DNA of 64,000 nucleotides, taken from assembly GCF_000950575.1 (NCBI RefSeq), contig NZ_CP011005.1, positions 434,001 to 498,000 on the forward strand, in the 5' to 3' direction. Position 1 is the stretch's first letter; each line of letters begins with the position of its first letter. Shown here piece by piece: positions 16,244 to 24,089 of this stretch. The translations under genes and the position numbers were made by a program. The notes beneath the pieces were generated by a model. That model ran no database searches. It was not told the DNA's origin and saw only the letters and a program-made list of their open reading frames with translations. Origin of the DNA: Psychromicrobium lacuslunae (GTDB lineage: Bacteria; Actinomycetota; Actinomycetes; Actinomycetales; Micrococcaceae).

Positions 16244-16924
16244 GTGAAGTCTTATGGACAGCTGTGCGCGGTAGCGCGGGCTCTCGATATTGTTGGTGAT
16301 CGGTGGACCATGCTGGTGATTCGCGAATTACTGATTCAGGGGCCACTTCGCTTTGGCGAGTTGCAAGGTGGCCTGCCGGGAGTTGCCACCAACCTTCTGA
16401 CCCAACGTTTACGGGAGCTTGAGGAACATGGCGTGCTGGTGCGTGAATCCGTCAGGCGCTCCAGCGGCTCGACCATGTATCGCTTGACCGAGCGTGGTGA
16501 GGCTTTAGAGGGAGTGATTCGCGAACTTCTCAAATGGGGTGCGCCGACGGTTTCGGAGGCGCCAGCGGAGTCAATTTTTCAAATGCACTGGCTCAGTCAA
16601 CCGGCTCGTTACTTACTCAAAGACCACCGACCGCAAGAACCGGCAAGTACCATCCGGTTCGGTAACTTCGACGATGGTTTCGACCTCACCGCCTCGGACG
16701 GCAACATCGAGGTCAGGCCCTGTTCTCGCGATGCCCAGCTCCGGGCGGTGGTGTCCGGTCCGCGGCAGGTCCTGGTCGGGCTGCTGCAAGGTGCGATCGA
16801 TCTGGCTGCCGCAATTGCCTGCGGAGTGGAAGTTCAGGGGGAGTCTGCGGCGCTGATTCGGGTGCTCCCGCAAACAGGGACACCGAGCAGTGCGGATCAA
16901 GACAACTCATTGCCCTCGCGATAG
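16244..16924 (+). CDS. HxlR family transcriptional regulator with C-terminal extension
   Basis: 226 aa. The N-terminal HxlR winged helix spans about 1-100 (CAVARALDIVGDRWTMLVIRELL, LRFGELQGGLPGVATNLLTQRL, LTERGEAL). A C-terminal 110-residue domain, VRPCSRDAQLRAVVSGPRQVL and following, resembles an SCP2-like ligand-binding fold. The GTG at 16244 is chosen because AAGGGG lies 7 bases before it; a TTG 8 codons upstream lacks a site. The stop lies inside the first unit of a 52-bp tandem repeat. It likely controls the divergent SnoaL/TfoX operon. Confidence 0.85.
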   Translation: MKSYGQLCAVARALDIVGDRWTMLVIRELLIQGPLRFGELQGGLPGVATNLLTQRLRELEEHGVLVRESVRRSSGSTMYRLTERGEALEGVIRELLKWGAPTVSEAPAESIFQMHWLSQPARYLLKDHRPQEPASTIRFGNFDDGFDLTASDGNIEVRPCSRDAQLRAVVSGPRQVLVGLLQGAIDLAAAIACGVEVQGESAALIRVLPQTGTPSSADQDNSLPSR

Positions 16925-17076
16925 CGCCTATCGCCCTCCCAAAGTCCGCAGGCTCACTTCGGGGCCCTCGGGATAGCGCCTATCGCCCTCCCAAAGTTCG
17001 CAGGCTCACTTCGGGGCCCTCGGGATAGCGCCTATCGCCCTCCCAAAGTTCGCAGGCTCACTTCGGGGCCCTCGGG
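16921..17076. repeat. Three tandem copies of a 52-bp unit
   Basis: Units at 16921-16972, 16973-17024 and 17025-17076 are nearly identical (copy 1 differs by a C for T in AAAGT[T/C]CGCAGG). Each contains the palindrome GATAG-CGC-CTATC or its start and GGGGCCCTCGGG. CCTATCGCCC in the last unit pairs with GGGCGATAGG at its 3' end, where GATAGG becomes the -10 region of the next gene. The first copy includes the HxlR gene stop codon. Function is unknown. Confidence 0.95.
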
Positions 17077-17079
17077 CGA

Positions 17080-17091
17080 TAGGCTGGGGTC
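17080..17091 (+). promoter_or_regulatory. -10 box of a leaderless promoter
   Basis: TAGGCT (17080-17085) lies 6 nt before the ATG at 17092. The box is built from the partial end of the 52-bp repeat. Confidence 0.5.
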
Positions 17092-17850
17092 ATGACACTC
17101 AGCGAGGGTGCTGCTTTGCAGCTTGCGATTAGCGAAATGAATGATTCCGCCTGTGCGCTGAGGCAGTGGCTGGAGGATCACAGCGACGACGAGATCCGAG
17201 AAGCATCGGCCCTGCCGGGCTGGACCAGGGCCCAGGTCTACGCCCACTTACGCGGGGTCAGCAGCGCCGTTGCCCGCCAACTTGACTATGCCAAGCGCGG
17301 CGAGCTGATTGAAATGTACGACGGCGGCACTGACGGCCGGAATGCGGATATCGCCCGCCACGCGGCGTTAGAAAAACTAGAGTTGTTGGCCGCCCTCGAG
17401 AAATCCCTCGGCCAGCTTGCCGCAGCCGTTGAGGCGCTGGAAGATCAAGATCTGACCGCCCGGGTCAGCTACCGGGACGGCACCGTGGTCGATGCGCTAC
17501 AAGCTGGTTGGCGCGAATTGGTGATTCATCACGCCGACCTGTTAATCGGTTTCAGTTCACAAAACTGGTCAACCGAGTTCAGTCGACACCTCTTCGATTT
17601 CCTCGAAGCCAGGATCCCGGAAAAGACCCGCCTGGTACTGCAACCCCTCGGCCAACAACCGGTCACCCTGGCCAATGGCAACACCTCCGGCAAGAGCTAT
17701 GTGGTGACCGGTCAGCTCACCGATATTGCCGCCTGGCTAGCCGGTCGGAAACCGGTGGGGCAGTTGGAAGCCTGGGCCGCCGCCGACGCCGTCGAGCTGC
17801 CAGCATTGCTCCCTTGGCCCTCGCCGTCTGTAGCGCCATTGCAGCATTGA
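17092..17850 (+). CDS. Maleylpyruvate isomerase family mycothiol-dependent enzyme
   Basis: 252 aa. The DinB-like N-terminal half has the family signature GWTRAQVYAHLRGVSSAVARQLDYA at about 43-67 and a metal histidine in the ELVIHHADLL segment near residue 140. The C-terminal third is SCP2-like. Family members use mycothiol as thiol cofactor, consistent with an actinobacterial host. The exact substrate is not known. No Shine-Dalgarno is seen; a -10 box directly upstream suggests a leaderless message. Confidence 0.85.
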   Translation: MTLSEGAALQLAISEMNDSACALRQWLEDHSDDEIREASALPGWTRAQVYAHLRGVSSAVARQLDYAKRGELIEMYDGGTDGRNADIARHAALEKLELLAALEKSLGQLAAAVEALEDQDLTARVSYRDGTVVDALQAGWRELVIHHADLLIGFSSQNWSTEFSRHLFDFLEARIPEKTRLVLQPLGQQPVTLANGNTSGKSYVVTGQLTDIAAWLAGRKPVGQLEAWAAADAVELPALLPWPSPSVAPLQH

Positions 17851-17858
17851 AAGCACAG

Positions 17859-17887
17859 GTAAGCGCACCGTAAGCATTCGGTAAGCG
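17859..17887 (+). promoter_or_regulatory. SARP-type heptamer direct repeats upstream of the ABC exporter
   Basis: GTAAGCG (17859-17865), GTAAGCA (17870-17876) and GTAAGCG (17881-17887) are spaced exactly 11 bp apart. A weaker GAAAGCA lies at 17849-17855. A possible -10 (TATCAA, 17899-17904) follows 11 bp later. Repeated heptamers with 4-bp spacers just upstream of the -10 are the established binding pattern of SARP/BTAD regulators, and such a regulator is encoded by the convergent gene. Confidence 0.7.
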
Positions 17888-17950
17888 CCCACTGGAAGTA
17901 TCAAGGACAACAGCGGTGAGAGCCGCGCAGTCCAGTGGGAGGAGCAGCAC

Positions 17951-18976
17951 ATGAATGCTCAAGACTTAGCGATCGAGGCACACGGCCTGGTCAAAGTCTT
18001 TGGTGAGAATCGAGCCGTCGACGGCGTCGATCTCGCAGTACAAGCCGGCACCGTCTATGGGGTCCTCGGTCCGAACGGAGCCGGTAAGACCACCACCATC
18101 AGTATGTTGGCCACCCTGCTCAAAGCCGACGCCGGTGAGGCCAAGATTTTCGGCCATGACGTGCGGCGCGAAGCTCAGGTGGTCCGTCAGTTGATTGGCG
18201 TGACCGGGCAATATGCCTCGGTCGATGAAAACCTCAGCGCCACCGAAAACCTGAGGTTGTTCTCTAAATTATTGGGTCTCAACGGCCGGGCGGCCAAGCT
18301 GAAAAGCGCCGAACTGCTCGAAGAGTTTGGCCTGACCGAGGCCGCGAAGCGCCCGTTGAAAAATTTCTCGGGTGGCATGCGCAGACGCCTCGACTTGGCG
18401 GCCAGTTTGATCGCCCAGCCGCCGTTGATCTTCCTCGACGAACCCACCACGGGCCTCGACCCACGGACCCGGGCGCAGATGTGGGAGACCATCAGGCGTT
18501 TGGTCAGTTCGGGATCCACCGTGCTGCTGACCACCCAGTATCTCGATGAGGCGGATCAGCTCGCCGACCGGATCGCAGTGATCGATAGGGGCAAGGTGGT
18601 GGCCGAAGGAACAGCTGATCAGCTGAAAGCCTCGGTCGGGAACTCGGCTCTGCTGCTCAGCCTGACCGACGCTTCTCAACTGCCCGAGGCGAAGCTCATC
18701 ATCGAACAGACTCTCGGCGTGAAGCCGAGTGAATCACCGGAGCAGGGCCGACTGACCGCCCCGATGCAAAGCCCGGATCTGGTCACCGATCTGCTGCTCA
18801 GCTTGCGTGAAGCCTCGATTCGGGTCGCCGAGATCTCGGTGCAGAAACCCAGCCTCGATGAGGTCTTCATGACCATCACCGGGCACCCCGCCAGTGAGGG
18901 CGAGGAGACCAGCAGTATTCCCGACGACGCCAGTGAATTGGCAGGTATCGACGTTATCCAGGAGGCACAGAAATGA
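17951..18976 (+). CDS. DrrA-like ABC transporter ATP-binding protein
   Basis: 341 aa. Walker A GPNGAGKTTT is at 40-49, the Q-loop follows at GVTGQYASVDENL, the signature is NFSGGMRRRLDLAASL, Walker B is LIFLDEPTTGLDPRTR, and the C-terminal domain has the DrrA-like tail (QKPSLDEVFMTITGH). It energises an exporter of the daunorubicin-resistance type. GGAGGAGCAG precedes the ATG. It overlaps the permease gene by 4 bases. The promoter carries SARP-like repeats. Substrate unknown; it could be an antibiotic, lipid or peptide. Confidence 0.93.
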   Translation: MNAQDLAIEAHGLVKVFGENRAVDGVDLAVQAGTVYGVLGPNGAGKTTTISMLATLLKADAGEAKIFGHDVRREAQVVRQLIGVTGQYASVDENLSATENLRLFSKLLGLNGRAAKLKSAELLEEFGLTEAAKRPLKNFSGGMRRRLDLAASLIAQPPLIFLDEPTTGLDPRTRAQMWETIRRLVSSGSTVLLTTQYLDEADQLADRIAVIDRGKVVAEGTADQLKASVGNSALLLSLTDASQLPEAKLIIEQTLGVKPSESPEQGRLTAPMQSPDLVTDLLLSLREASIRVAEISVQKPSLDEVFMTITGHPASEGEETSSIPDDASELAGIDVIQEAQK

Positions 18977-19797
18977 GCGCCACGACTCTTTCCGGGGTAC
19001 TCGACCCCGGCACCGCAAGCTTGAAAAACCATGTCAGCATTGGCCAAACCGTCCGCAACTCGTTGACCATGGCCTGGCGAGGCTTACTCAAAATCAAACG
19101 CACTCCGGAACAGCTGATCGACGTTACAGTTCAGCCCATCCTGTTCACCGTGATGTTCACCGCGATTTTCGGCGGCGCTATCGCGGGCAGCATTGAGCAG
19201 TACCTGCCCTATATGCTGCCCGGCATCTTGGTGCAATCGGTAATCACCACCTCGGTGGTAACCGGTGTGCAGCTTCGGGAAGACATGGACAAGGGTGTTT
19301 TTGACCGATTTAAATCCTTGCCGATCGCCAGAATCGCGCCACTCGCCGGTGCCTTATTGGCCGATACGCTGCGCTACGGGATTGCCACTACGCTGACCTT
19401 CCTGACCGGTTGGATCATGGGTTACCACGCTGCTGGCGGGATCGGCAATGTACTGCTCGCGGCACTATTGGTGATCATCTGTTCCTGGGCGGTGAGCTGG
19501 ATCTTCGCCTTCTTCGGTGTAATTGCCCGGAGTGCGGCGAGCGTGCAGGGGATTTCCTTCCTGGTGCTGTTCCCGTTGACCTTTCTCTCCAACGGCTATG
19601 TCAAGCCGGAGACGATGCCTGATTTCCTTGAAGCTTTCGTGAACGTGAACCCACTTTCCTTCCTGATCAGTGCGATCAGGGACTTGTGTAACGATGGCGC
19701 CTTCACATCAAACGCGCTCTGGGCTCTGGTGGGCGCCGCGGTGATCGTGGTGGTGTTCGCTCCGCTGACTGTACGGGCCTATATGCGGAAAGCCTGA
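18973..19797 (+). CDS. DrrB-like ABC-2 transporter permease
   Basis: 274 aa with about six predicted hydrophobic segments: PILFTVMFTAIFG, YMLPGILVQSVITTSVV, TLRYGIATTLTFLTGWIMG, VLLAALLVIICSWAVSWIFAFFG, GISFLVLFPLTFLSNGYV and ALVGAAVIVVVFAPL. The phrase FPLTFLSNGYVKPETMPDFL is characteristic of ABC-2 drug and polysaccharide exporters. It partners with the preceding ATPase. Its last 19 bases overlap the 3' end of the convergent SARP regulator gene. Confidence 0.92.
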   Translation: MSATTLSGVLDPGTASLKNHVSIGQTVRNSLTMAWRGLLKIKRTPEQLIDVTVQPILFTVMFTAIFGGAIAGSIEQYLPYMLPGILVQSVITTSVVTGVQLREDMDKGVFDRFKSLPIARIAPLAGALLADTLRYGIATTLTFLTGWIMGYHAAGGIGNVLLAALLVIICSWAVSWIFAFFGVIARSAASVQGISFLVLFPLTFLSNGYVKPETMPDFLEAFVNVNPLSFLISAIRDLCNDGAFTSNALWALVGAAVIVVVFAPLTVRAYMRKA

Positions 19798-22700
19798 TTG
19801 GAGAGTAAAAGCCAGATTTCAGCCAGCGCAGCATCACTGCCGGGTGTCGGCTGGGAAGCCAGGGCGGCGTCGACGGTGGTAGCACCGAGGCGCCGCTTTG
19901 CTGCTGCCAAATGCCGTTCCCGCAGTAGTGACGGGAGGTCCTGCCGTCCATCGGAAAGCAGCAATAACCGGAGGCCAAGTTCCGAGCGTTCGCTGCCCGG
20001 CGGTGCGGTCTGCACACCCCAAGATCCCACGGTCAGCGCTGCGGTTCCCACCACCGGCCGGTCGAGAAAAGTATCGCCAATCAGCCGGCGTAAGGCAATG
20101 CAATGCACACGGACCCGTTGTACCCACCGATCTAGCGGGGCCCCGGTGAGTGGATCGTGTAAGAGAAAAGCACAAACCGCAGCGGCAACCAAAATCGAGC
20201 CATAGGGGCCACGTTGATTCCGGTACTGTTGCGGATCTTCGGCCATCAGCCGATAACCGGCCAGGCCGAGCTCGGCGTTCCCGGCACTCAGCTCCACTTC
20301 GGCTCGGAGCGCGGCCAGAATTCCGCTGGCGGTAATATCGTCCTCTTCTTCGGGCAGTTCCGCGAGCGCGCCATTGAGAGTTCCGACCGCCGCCGCCAGG
20401 TCCCCGGTGGCGAGCTGATTTGCCGCGATCATGGCGTGCATTTGACGCAAATCAGGTACCGCATCGAGTTCAACCATATGTTGTAGAGCACGCTGCCCCC
20501 ACAAAAGCGATTGCTCGTGGTTGGCACGTTGCGCATAAATCTGGGAGAGCGAAGCGGCCATCGTGCCCATTGTCCAGGTGTCAGCAATTTCAGAGCCGAG
20601 TCGATAGGCCCGCAATGCGCTGGCGATCGCCTCGCCGGATTGGCCGGAGTTCTCCATCATGAAGGCTTCGATCATCGCCCCAGTGGCCCGGGTCATCGGA
20701 TTCGTGCTGCTTTTGGCCGTCTCGATGGTGGCCAATAACCGCTCGGTCGAGCCGATGTTCAGCCAGAGTCCAGCCACCGTGCGTAAGTGCTCATCGAGCA
20801 GCACCGGGCGTTTGAGGAGGCGTCGGAGCGTTGCCCGGGCGCGAGCGCTCAATCGGATGTCCACGGTACCCAGGGTTGCCGAGACCAGCGTGAAACACAT
20901 CACCGCGGCCGGCACATCCTGATCAGCGATGGTCTGGCCGCGGAGTGCCTCCATCACGGCCGGAGCGAAGCTGATCACGTCTTGGTGCGCTGAGCGAATT
21001 GACCAGTAATTTCCTAGCAGCGCGAAAATCCATAGCACCACCGAACTATTCTTTGCCGTCATTGCCCGGCGCAGCAGGTAAATTAAATTGTCTTGTTCAA
21101 CCGCCAGCGCCCTGATCGTCTGGATCTGCCCCGGACCGTAGGCCTCAGCAAATCGTTCCTGGCATAGCTCGCGAGCCCAATCCAGCATCAGTTCGGCTAC
21201 CCAGTCCTGCTCATTGGCTTTGAGTTGTTCAAGGTTGCCGAATTCACGAACTGTTTCGAGCATCCGGTAGCGCAGTTGGCCAGTGAGCGGATGTTCCTGG
21301 CCGCGCAGCAAGGACTGGTTGAGTAGCGCTTCTAGATCAGCTTCGACGTCGTCGGGCTGTTCACGATCCGCACCGGCCACCGCGATGGCGGCTTCACGGG
21401 AAAAACCGTTGGGGAAGCTGCAAAGTCTTCGAAGGCTAGCTTGCTCTTGCGCGCTGAGCAGGCTCCAACTCCAGTCGATCACGGCGTGCAGAGTGCGGTG
21501 ACGTTCTTCGATGCTGCGGTCGCTACTGCGCAGCAGGGTGAATCGTTGGCTAATCCGGTCCAAGATTTCGGCCACGCTCATGGTTCGGATCCGTGCGGCG
21601 GCCAGCTCAATGGCAAGCGGCAGCCCATCGAGACGGTCGCACAATTCGGTGACCGTTTCAAGGTCGAGTGGAGCCGAGGGCCGGGCGGCTCGGGCTCGCT
21701 CCAGGAAGAGCTCGATGGCCGCAGGTAGTTGCTGGTCCGCGCCGATAGTGATGGCAAGAGGCTGCAAGAGGTAGACGAATTCGCCAGCGATGTTCAGCGG
21801 GGATCTGCTGGTACACAGGATGGTCAGCGACGGCACCGCGCGGATTAGCTCAGCAATCACCAGAGCAGCTGCTTCGACCAGATGTTCGCAGTTATCCATC
21901 ACCAGTAAGGTGCGGCGGTCATGCAGTTGTTCCACGATGCGCTGCTCAAGGCCAATGACCGCGATCCCCGGTTTTTGCCGCAACTCAGCGATCCCCAGTA
22001 GCGACCCCAAGGCCAGCCAGATATCCGCGCCATTGCGGACGCTGGCCAACTCAAGCATGGCGACGGCGGGCGTACCAGAACCGGCCGCCCGCTGGGCGAG
22101 TTCGGTGGCAAGGCGGGTTTTCCCCAGCCCGCCGGGGCCAAGAATGCTGACCACCCGAGAGCTGGAGAGTAATCCGTCAAGGGCTGCTAGATCTGCTTCG
22201 CGGCCCAGTAATCGATTGACCGGGGCGCGGAGTCCGATGGTGGTTGCGGCGCGCAGTGCTGGCTGCTTTTCTGCTTGTAATAGCTCCTGCTGCAAGGCAA
22301 CCGCCTGCTCGCTTAGCGAACTGCCCAGGGTGTTCTTCAGGGCGCGGCGGAATGTCTCCAGCCGAGCCAGCGCCTCTGGAGTCCGTCCGAGCGCGCGATA
22401 GCTGCGAATAAGCGCCAAATTGAGCTGCTCGTCGAGGGGGTCAGTGAGCAGTAGAGTCGACAGAAGCTCCACGGCAGCTTGCCAATGCTGCGCGTAAACC
22501 AGGGCCAGTGCATGAGTTCGACTGAGTTCCGTCTGGAGCTGGTTAGCGCGCTGTAGAAGTATGTCGCGGGCGGGGGAGATCGCAGCATCAAGCCCGGGTT
22601 CGCCTTGCCACAGCTCAAGTGCTTGCTGGCAATGGGTGATCGCTGAGCTCGGGTCAGCGTCCAGATTGCTGGCCGCCTCGCGGAGTAATTGCTCAGCTCT

Positions 22701-23015
22701 CCAGAGATCGACCTGCTCGGCGCTCGCGTTCAACCGGTAACCGCCGGGGGTTGATTGCAGAATCTCATTATTCAAGGAGCGGGTACGCGAAATCAGCGTG
22801 TGTAAAGCTGTTTTGGCTCCGCTGGGGGCATCAGCACCCCAGATATCGTCGATCAGCCGCTCCGGGCTAACCGCGTGTCCATCGGCAAGCGCGGCCGCGA
22901 TCATTAAACTGCGGGCCCGCGGGCCCGGAGGGGAGGTCTGCCCGCCCTCTGGATCGAGAAGTTCCACCGGACCGAGGAGCCGCAGACGTGGCGGTGCGGA
23001 GTGGTCGGGGCTCAT
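19779..23015 (-). CDS. AfsR/SARP-type regulator with BTAD, NB-ARC-like ATPase and TPR-like regions
   Basis: 1078 aa. Residues 1-95 form an OmpR-like winged helix (SPERLIDDIWGADAPSGAKTALHTLISRTR). A bacterial transcriptional activation domain spans about 100-245. An AAA/STAND ATPase follows: Walker A GPGGLGKT at 293-300, Walker B LLVMDNCEHL at 370-379, sensor CTSRSPL at 401, GLPLAIELAAARIRTMS at 464. The C-terminal 500 residues are helical and TPR-like. Such proteins sense a ligand or kinase signal and activate promoters with 11-bp heptamer repeats; three such repeats precede the convergent ABC exporter genes. A TAGCAT box 7 nt before the ATG suggests a leaderless message, although the spacer CGGAGGA is also Shine-Dalgarno-like. 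Confidence 0.92.
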   Translation of the reverse strand: MSPDHSAPPRLRLLGPVELLDPEGGQTSPPGPRARSLMIAAALADGHAVSPERLIDDIWGADAPSGAKTALHTLISRTRSLNNEILQSTPGGYRLNASAEQVDLWRAEQLLREAASNLDADPSSAITHCQQALELWQGEPGLDAAISPARDILLQRANQLQTELSRTHALALVYAQHWQAAVELLSTLLLTDPLDEQLNLALIRSYRALGRTPEALARLETFRRALKNTLGSSLSEQAVALQQELLQAEKQPALRAATTIGLRAPVNRLLGREADLAALDGLLSSSRVVSILGPGGLGKTRLATELAQRAAGSGTPAVAMLELASVRNGADIWLALGSLLGIAELRQKPGIAVIGLEQRIVEQLHDRRTLLVMDNCEHLVEAAALVIAELIRAVPSLTILCTSRSPLNIAGEFVYLLQPLAITIGADQQLPAAIELFLERARAARPSAPLDLETVTELCDRLDGLPLAIELAAARIRTMSVAEILDRISQRFTLLRSSDRSIEERHRTLHAVIDWSWSLLSAQEQASLRRLCSFPNGFSREAAIAVAGADREQPDDVEADLEALLNQSLLRGQEHPLTGQLRYRMLETVREFGNLEQLKANEQDWVAELMLDWARELCQERFAEAYGPGQIQTIRALAVEQDNLIYLLRRAMTAKNSSVVLWIFALLGNYWSIRSAHQDVISFAPAVMEALRGQTIADQDVPAAVMCFTLVSATLGTVDIRLSARARATLRRLLKRPVLLDEHLRTVAGLWLNIGSTERLLATIETAKSSTNPMTRATGAMIEAFMMENSGQSGEAIASALRAYRLGSEIADTWTMGTMAASLSQIYAQRANHEQSLLWGQRALQHMVELDAVPDLRQMHAMIAANQLATGDLAAAVGTLNGALAELPEEEDDITASGILAALRAEVELSAGNAELGLAGYRLMAEDPQQYRNQRGPYGSILVAAAVCAFLLHDPLTGAPLDRWVQRVRVHCIALRRLIGDTFLDRPVVGTAALTVGSWGVQTAPPGSERSELGLRLLLLSDGRQDLPSLLRERHLAAAKRRLGATTVDAALASQPTPGSDAALAEIWLLLSNQAFRI

Positions 23016-23078
23016 TCCTCCGATGCTACCGCTTGGCGCGGCTTGGGGTTGCTCGCCGCGTAGTTTTAGTCAGGTGTC

Positions 23079-23537
23079 CTATGCTTTCTTGCGCAGGTAG
23101 AGCTGTTTGCGCACGGTGGCAACCACCTCTCCGTCAGCGTCGAGAATATCGGCGCTGAACCACTCCAGCACCTTTCCGCCGTCGGAGGCAGCTGCCCGGA
23201 GTTGGCGAACACGTTCTGGGTCGAGCCGAAACTCGACGCTCACGGTGCCACGCCCCGGCTTGCGGAAGTCGATCTCGGCTGCTTTATCCCAGACCACATG
23301 ATCCTTTCCAAGATGCTTCATCACGAGCAACATCCAGAACGGATCGGTCATCGCAAACAGCGAACCGCCAAAATGCACACCGACCACATTCTTATTCCAC
23401 GGCAGCGCGCGCATCTGCACCCGGGCGTAGTCATAATCGGCGCTGATTTCCTTGACCGTGATGCCGGCCCCGCGTAAAGGAGGCCAGATATTGAGCGCAC
23501 GGCGAACCATTGACGCCTTGGCTTGGAGCATTCGCAT
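23079..23537 (-). CDS. DUF4442 hotdog-fold protein
   Basis: 152 aa. The sequence NIWPPLRGAGITVKEISADYDYARVQM followed by WNKNVVGVHFGGSLFAMTDPFWMLLVMKHLG matches the DUF4442 family, thought to be hotdog-fold thioesterase relatives. The HFGG turn corresponds to the usual hotdog active-site region. The substrate is not known. It lies 9 bases downstream of the ogt gene and is probably the third gene of the alkylation-repair operon, although a role in repair is not implied. Confidence 0.8.
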   Translation of the reverse strand: MRMLQAKASMVRRALNIWPPLRGAGITVKEISADYDYARVQMRALPWNKNVVGVHFGGSLFAMTDPFWMLLVMKHLGKDHVVWDKAAEIDFRKPGRGTVSVEFRLDPERVRQLRAAASDGGKVLEWFSADILDADGEVVATVRKQLYLRKKA

Positions 23538-23546
23538 GCCCCCAGT

Positions 23547-24089
23547 CTAGGCTAAGTTACTCGCGAGTAGCGAGTTGGGCGACTCTCTATCCAGCAGGCT
23601 TCGTTTGATCTTGAGGCCCCAGCGGAAACCGCCGAGGCTGCCGTCCAATCTGAGTACTCGATGGCAGGGCACGAAGAGAGCGGCGGCGTTGAAGGCGCAG
23701 GCGCTTGCCGCCGCGCGCACTGCCCGAGGATTTCCGGCTAAGTTGGCGTACTCGCTGTAAGTCACCGGCTGGCCAGCTCTGATACTCCTCAGCGTCTGCC
23801 AGGCGTGAGTTCTGAACGGCCCGGAGTGTTGTAGCACCTCAACCTGGTCAATAGCGGTCAGCTCACCCGAGTAGAAGGCGGTTACCGCCTCCTCGATGCT
23901 CTTCAGCGGCGTAGATTCCTTAATTGTCTTCGGCAATAGGTCCCGATGAATTTGGCCGGTCAGCTCACTCGCCTGATCGGTCCAGCCGGAGGCCAGCACG
24001 ACGGCATCCGGACGGGCGATTACGGTGAACGGGCCATCAGGGGTGCTCAGAGTGAAGAGGGAGGCCACTGCTGCTGTTGAATTGCTCAT
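23547..24089 (-). CDS. ogt: Methylated-DNA--protein-cysteine methyltransferase
   Basis: 180 aa. It removes methyl groups from O6-methylguanine by irreversible transfer to its own cysteine. The active site is FVPCHRVLR, with the helix-turn-helix NLAGNPRAVRAAASACAFNAAALF before it and the closing GGFRWGLKIKRSLLDRE. The N-terminal ribonuclease-like part is present. It overlaps the Ada-AlkA fusion gene by 4 bases, so both are co-translated. Confidence 0.95.
   Translation of the reverse strand: MSNSTAAVASLFTLSTPDGPFTVIARPDAVVLASGWTDQASELTGQIHRDLLPKTIKESTPLKSIEEAVTAFYSGELTAIDQVEVLQHSGPFRTHAWQTLRSIRAGQPVTYSEYANLAGNPRAVRAAASACAFNAAALFVPCHRVLRLDGSLGGFRWGLKIKRSLLDRESPNSLLASNLA

Noticed and set aside
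16921-17076. Possible CRISPR array
   Set aside because: Only three directly adjacent identical units with no unique spacers and no cas genes nearby.
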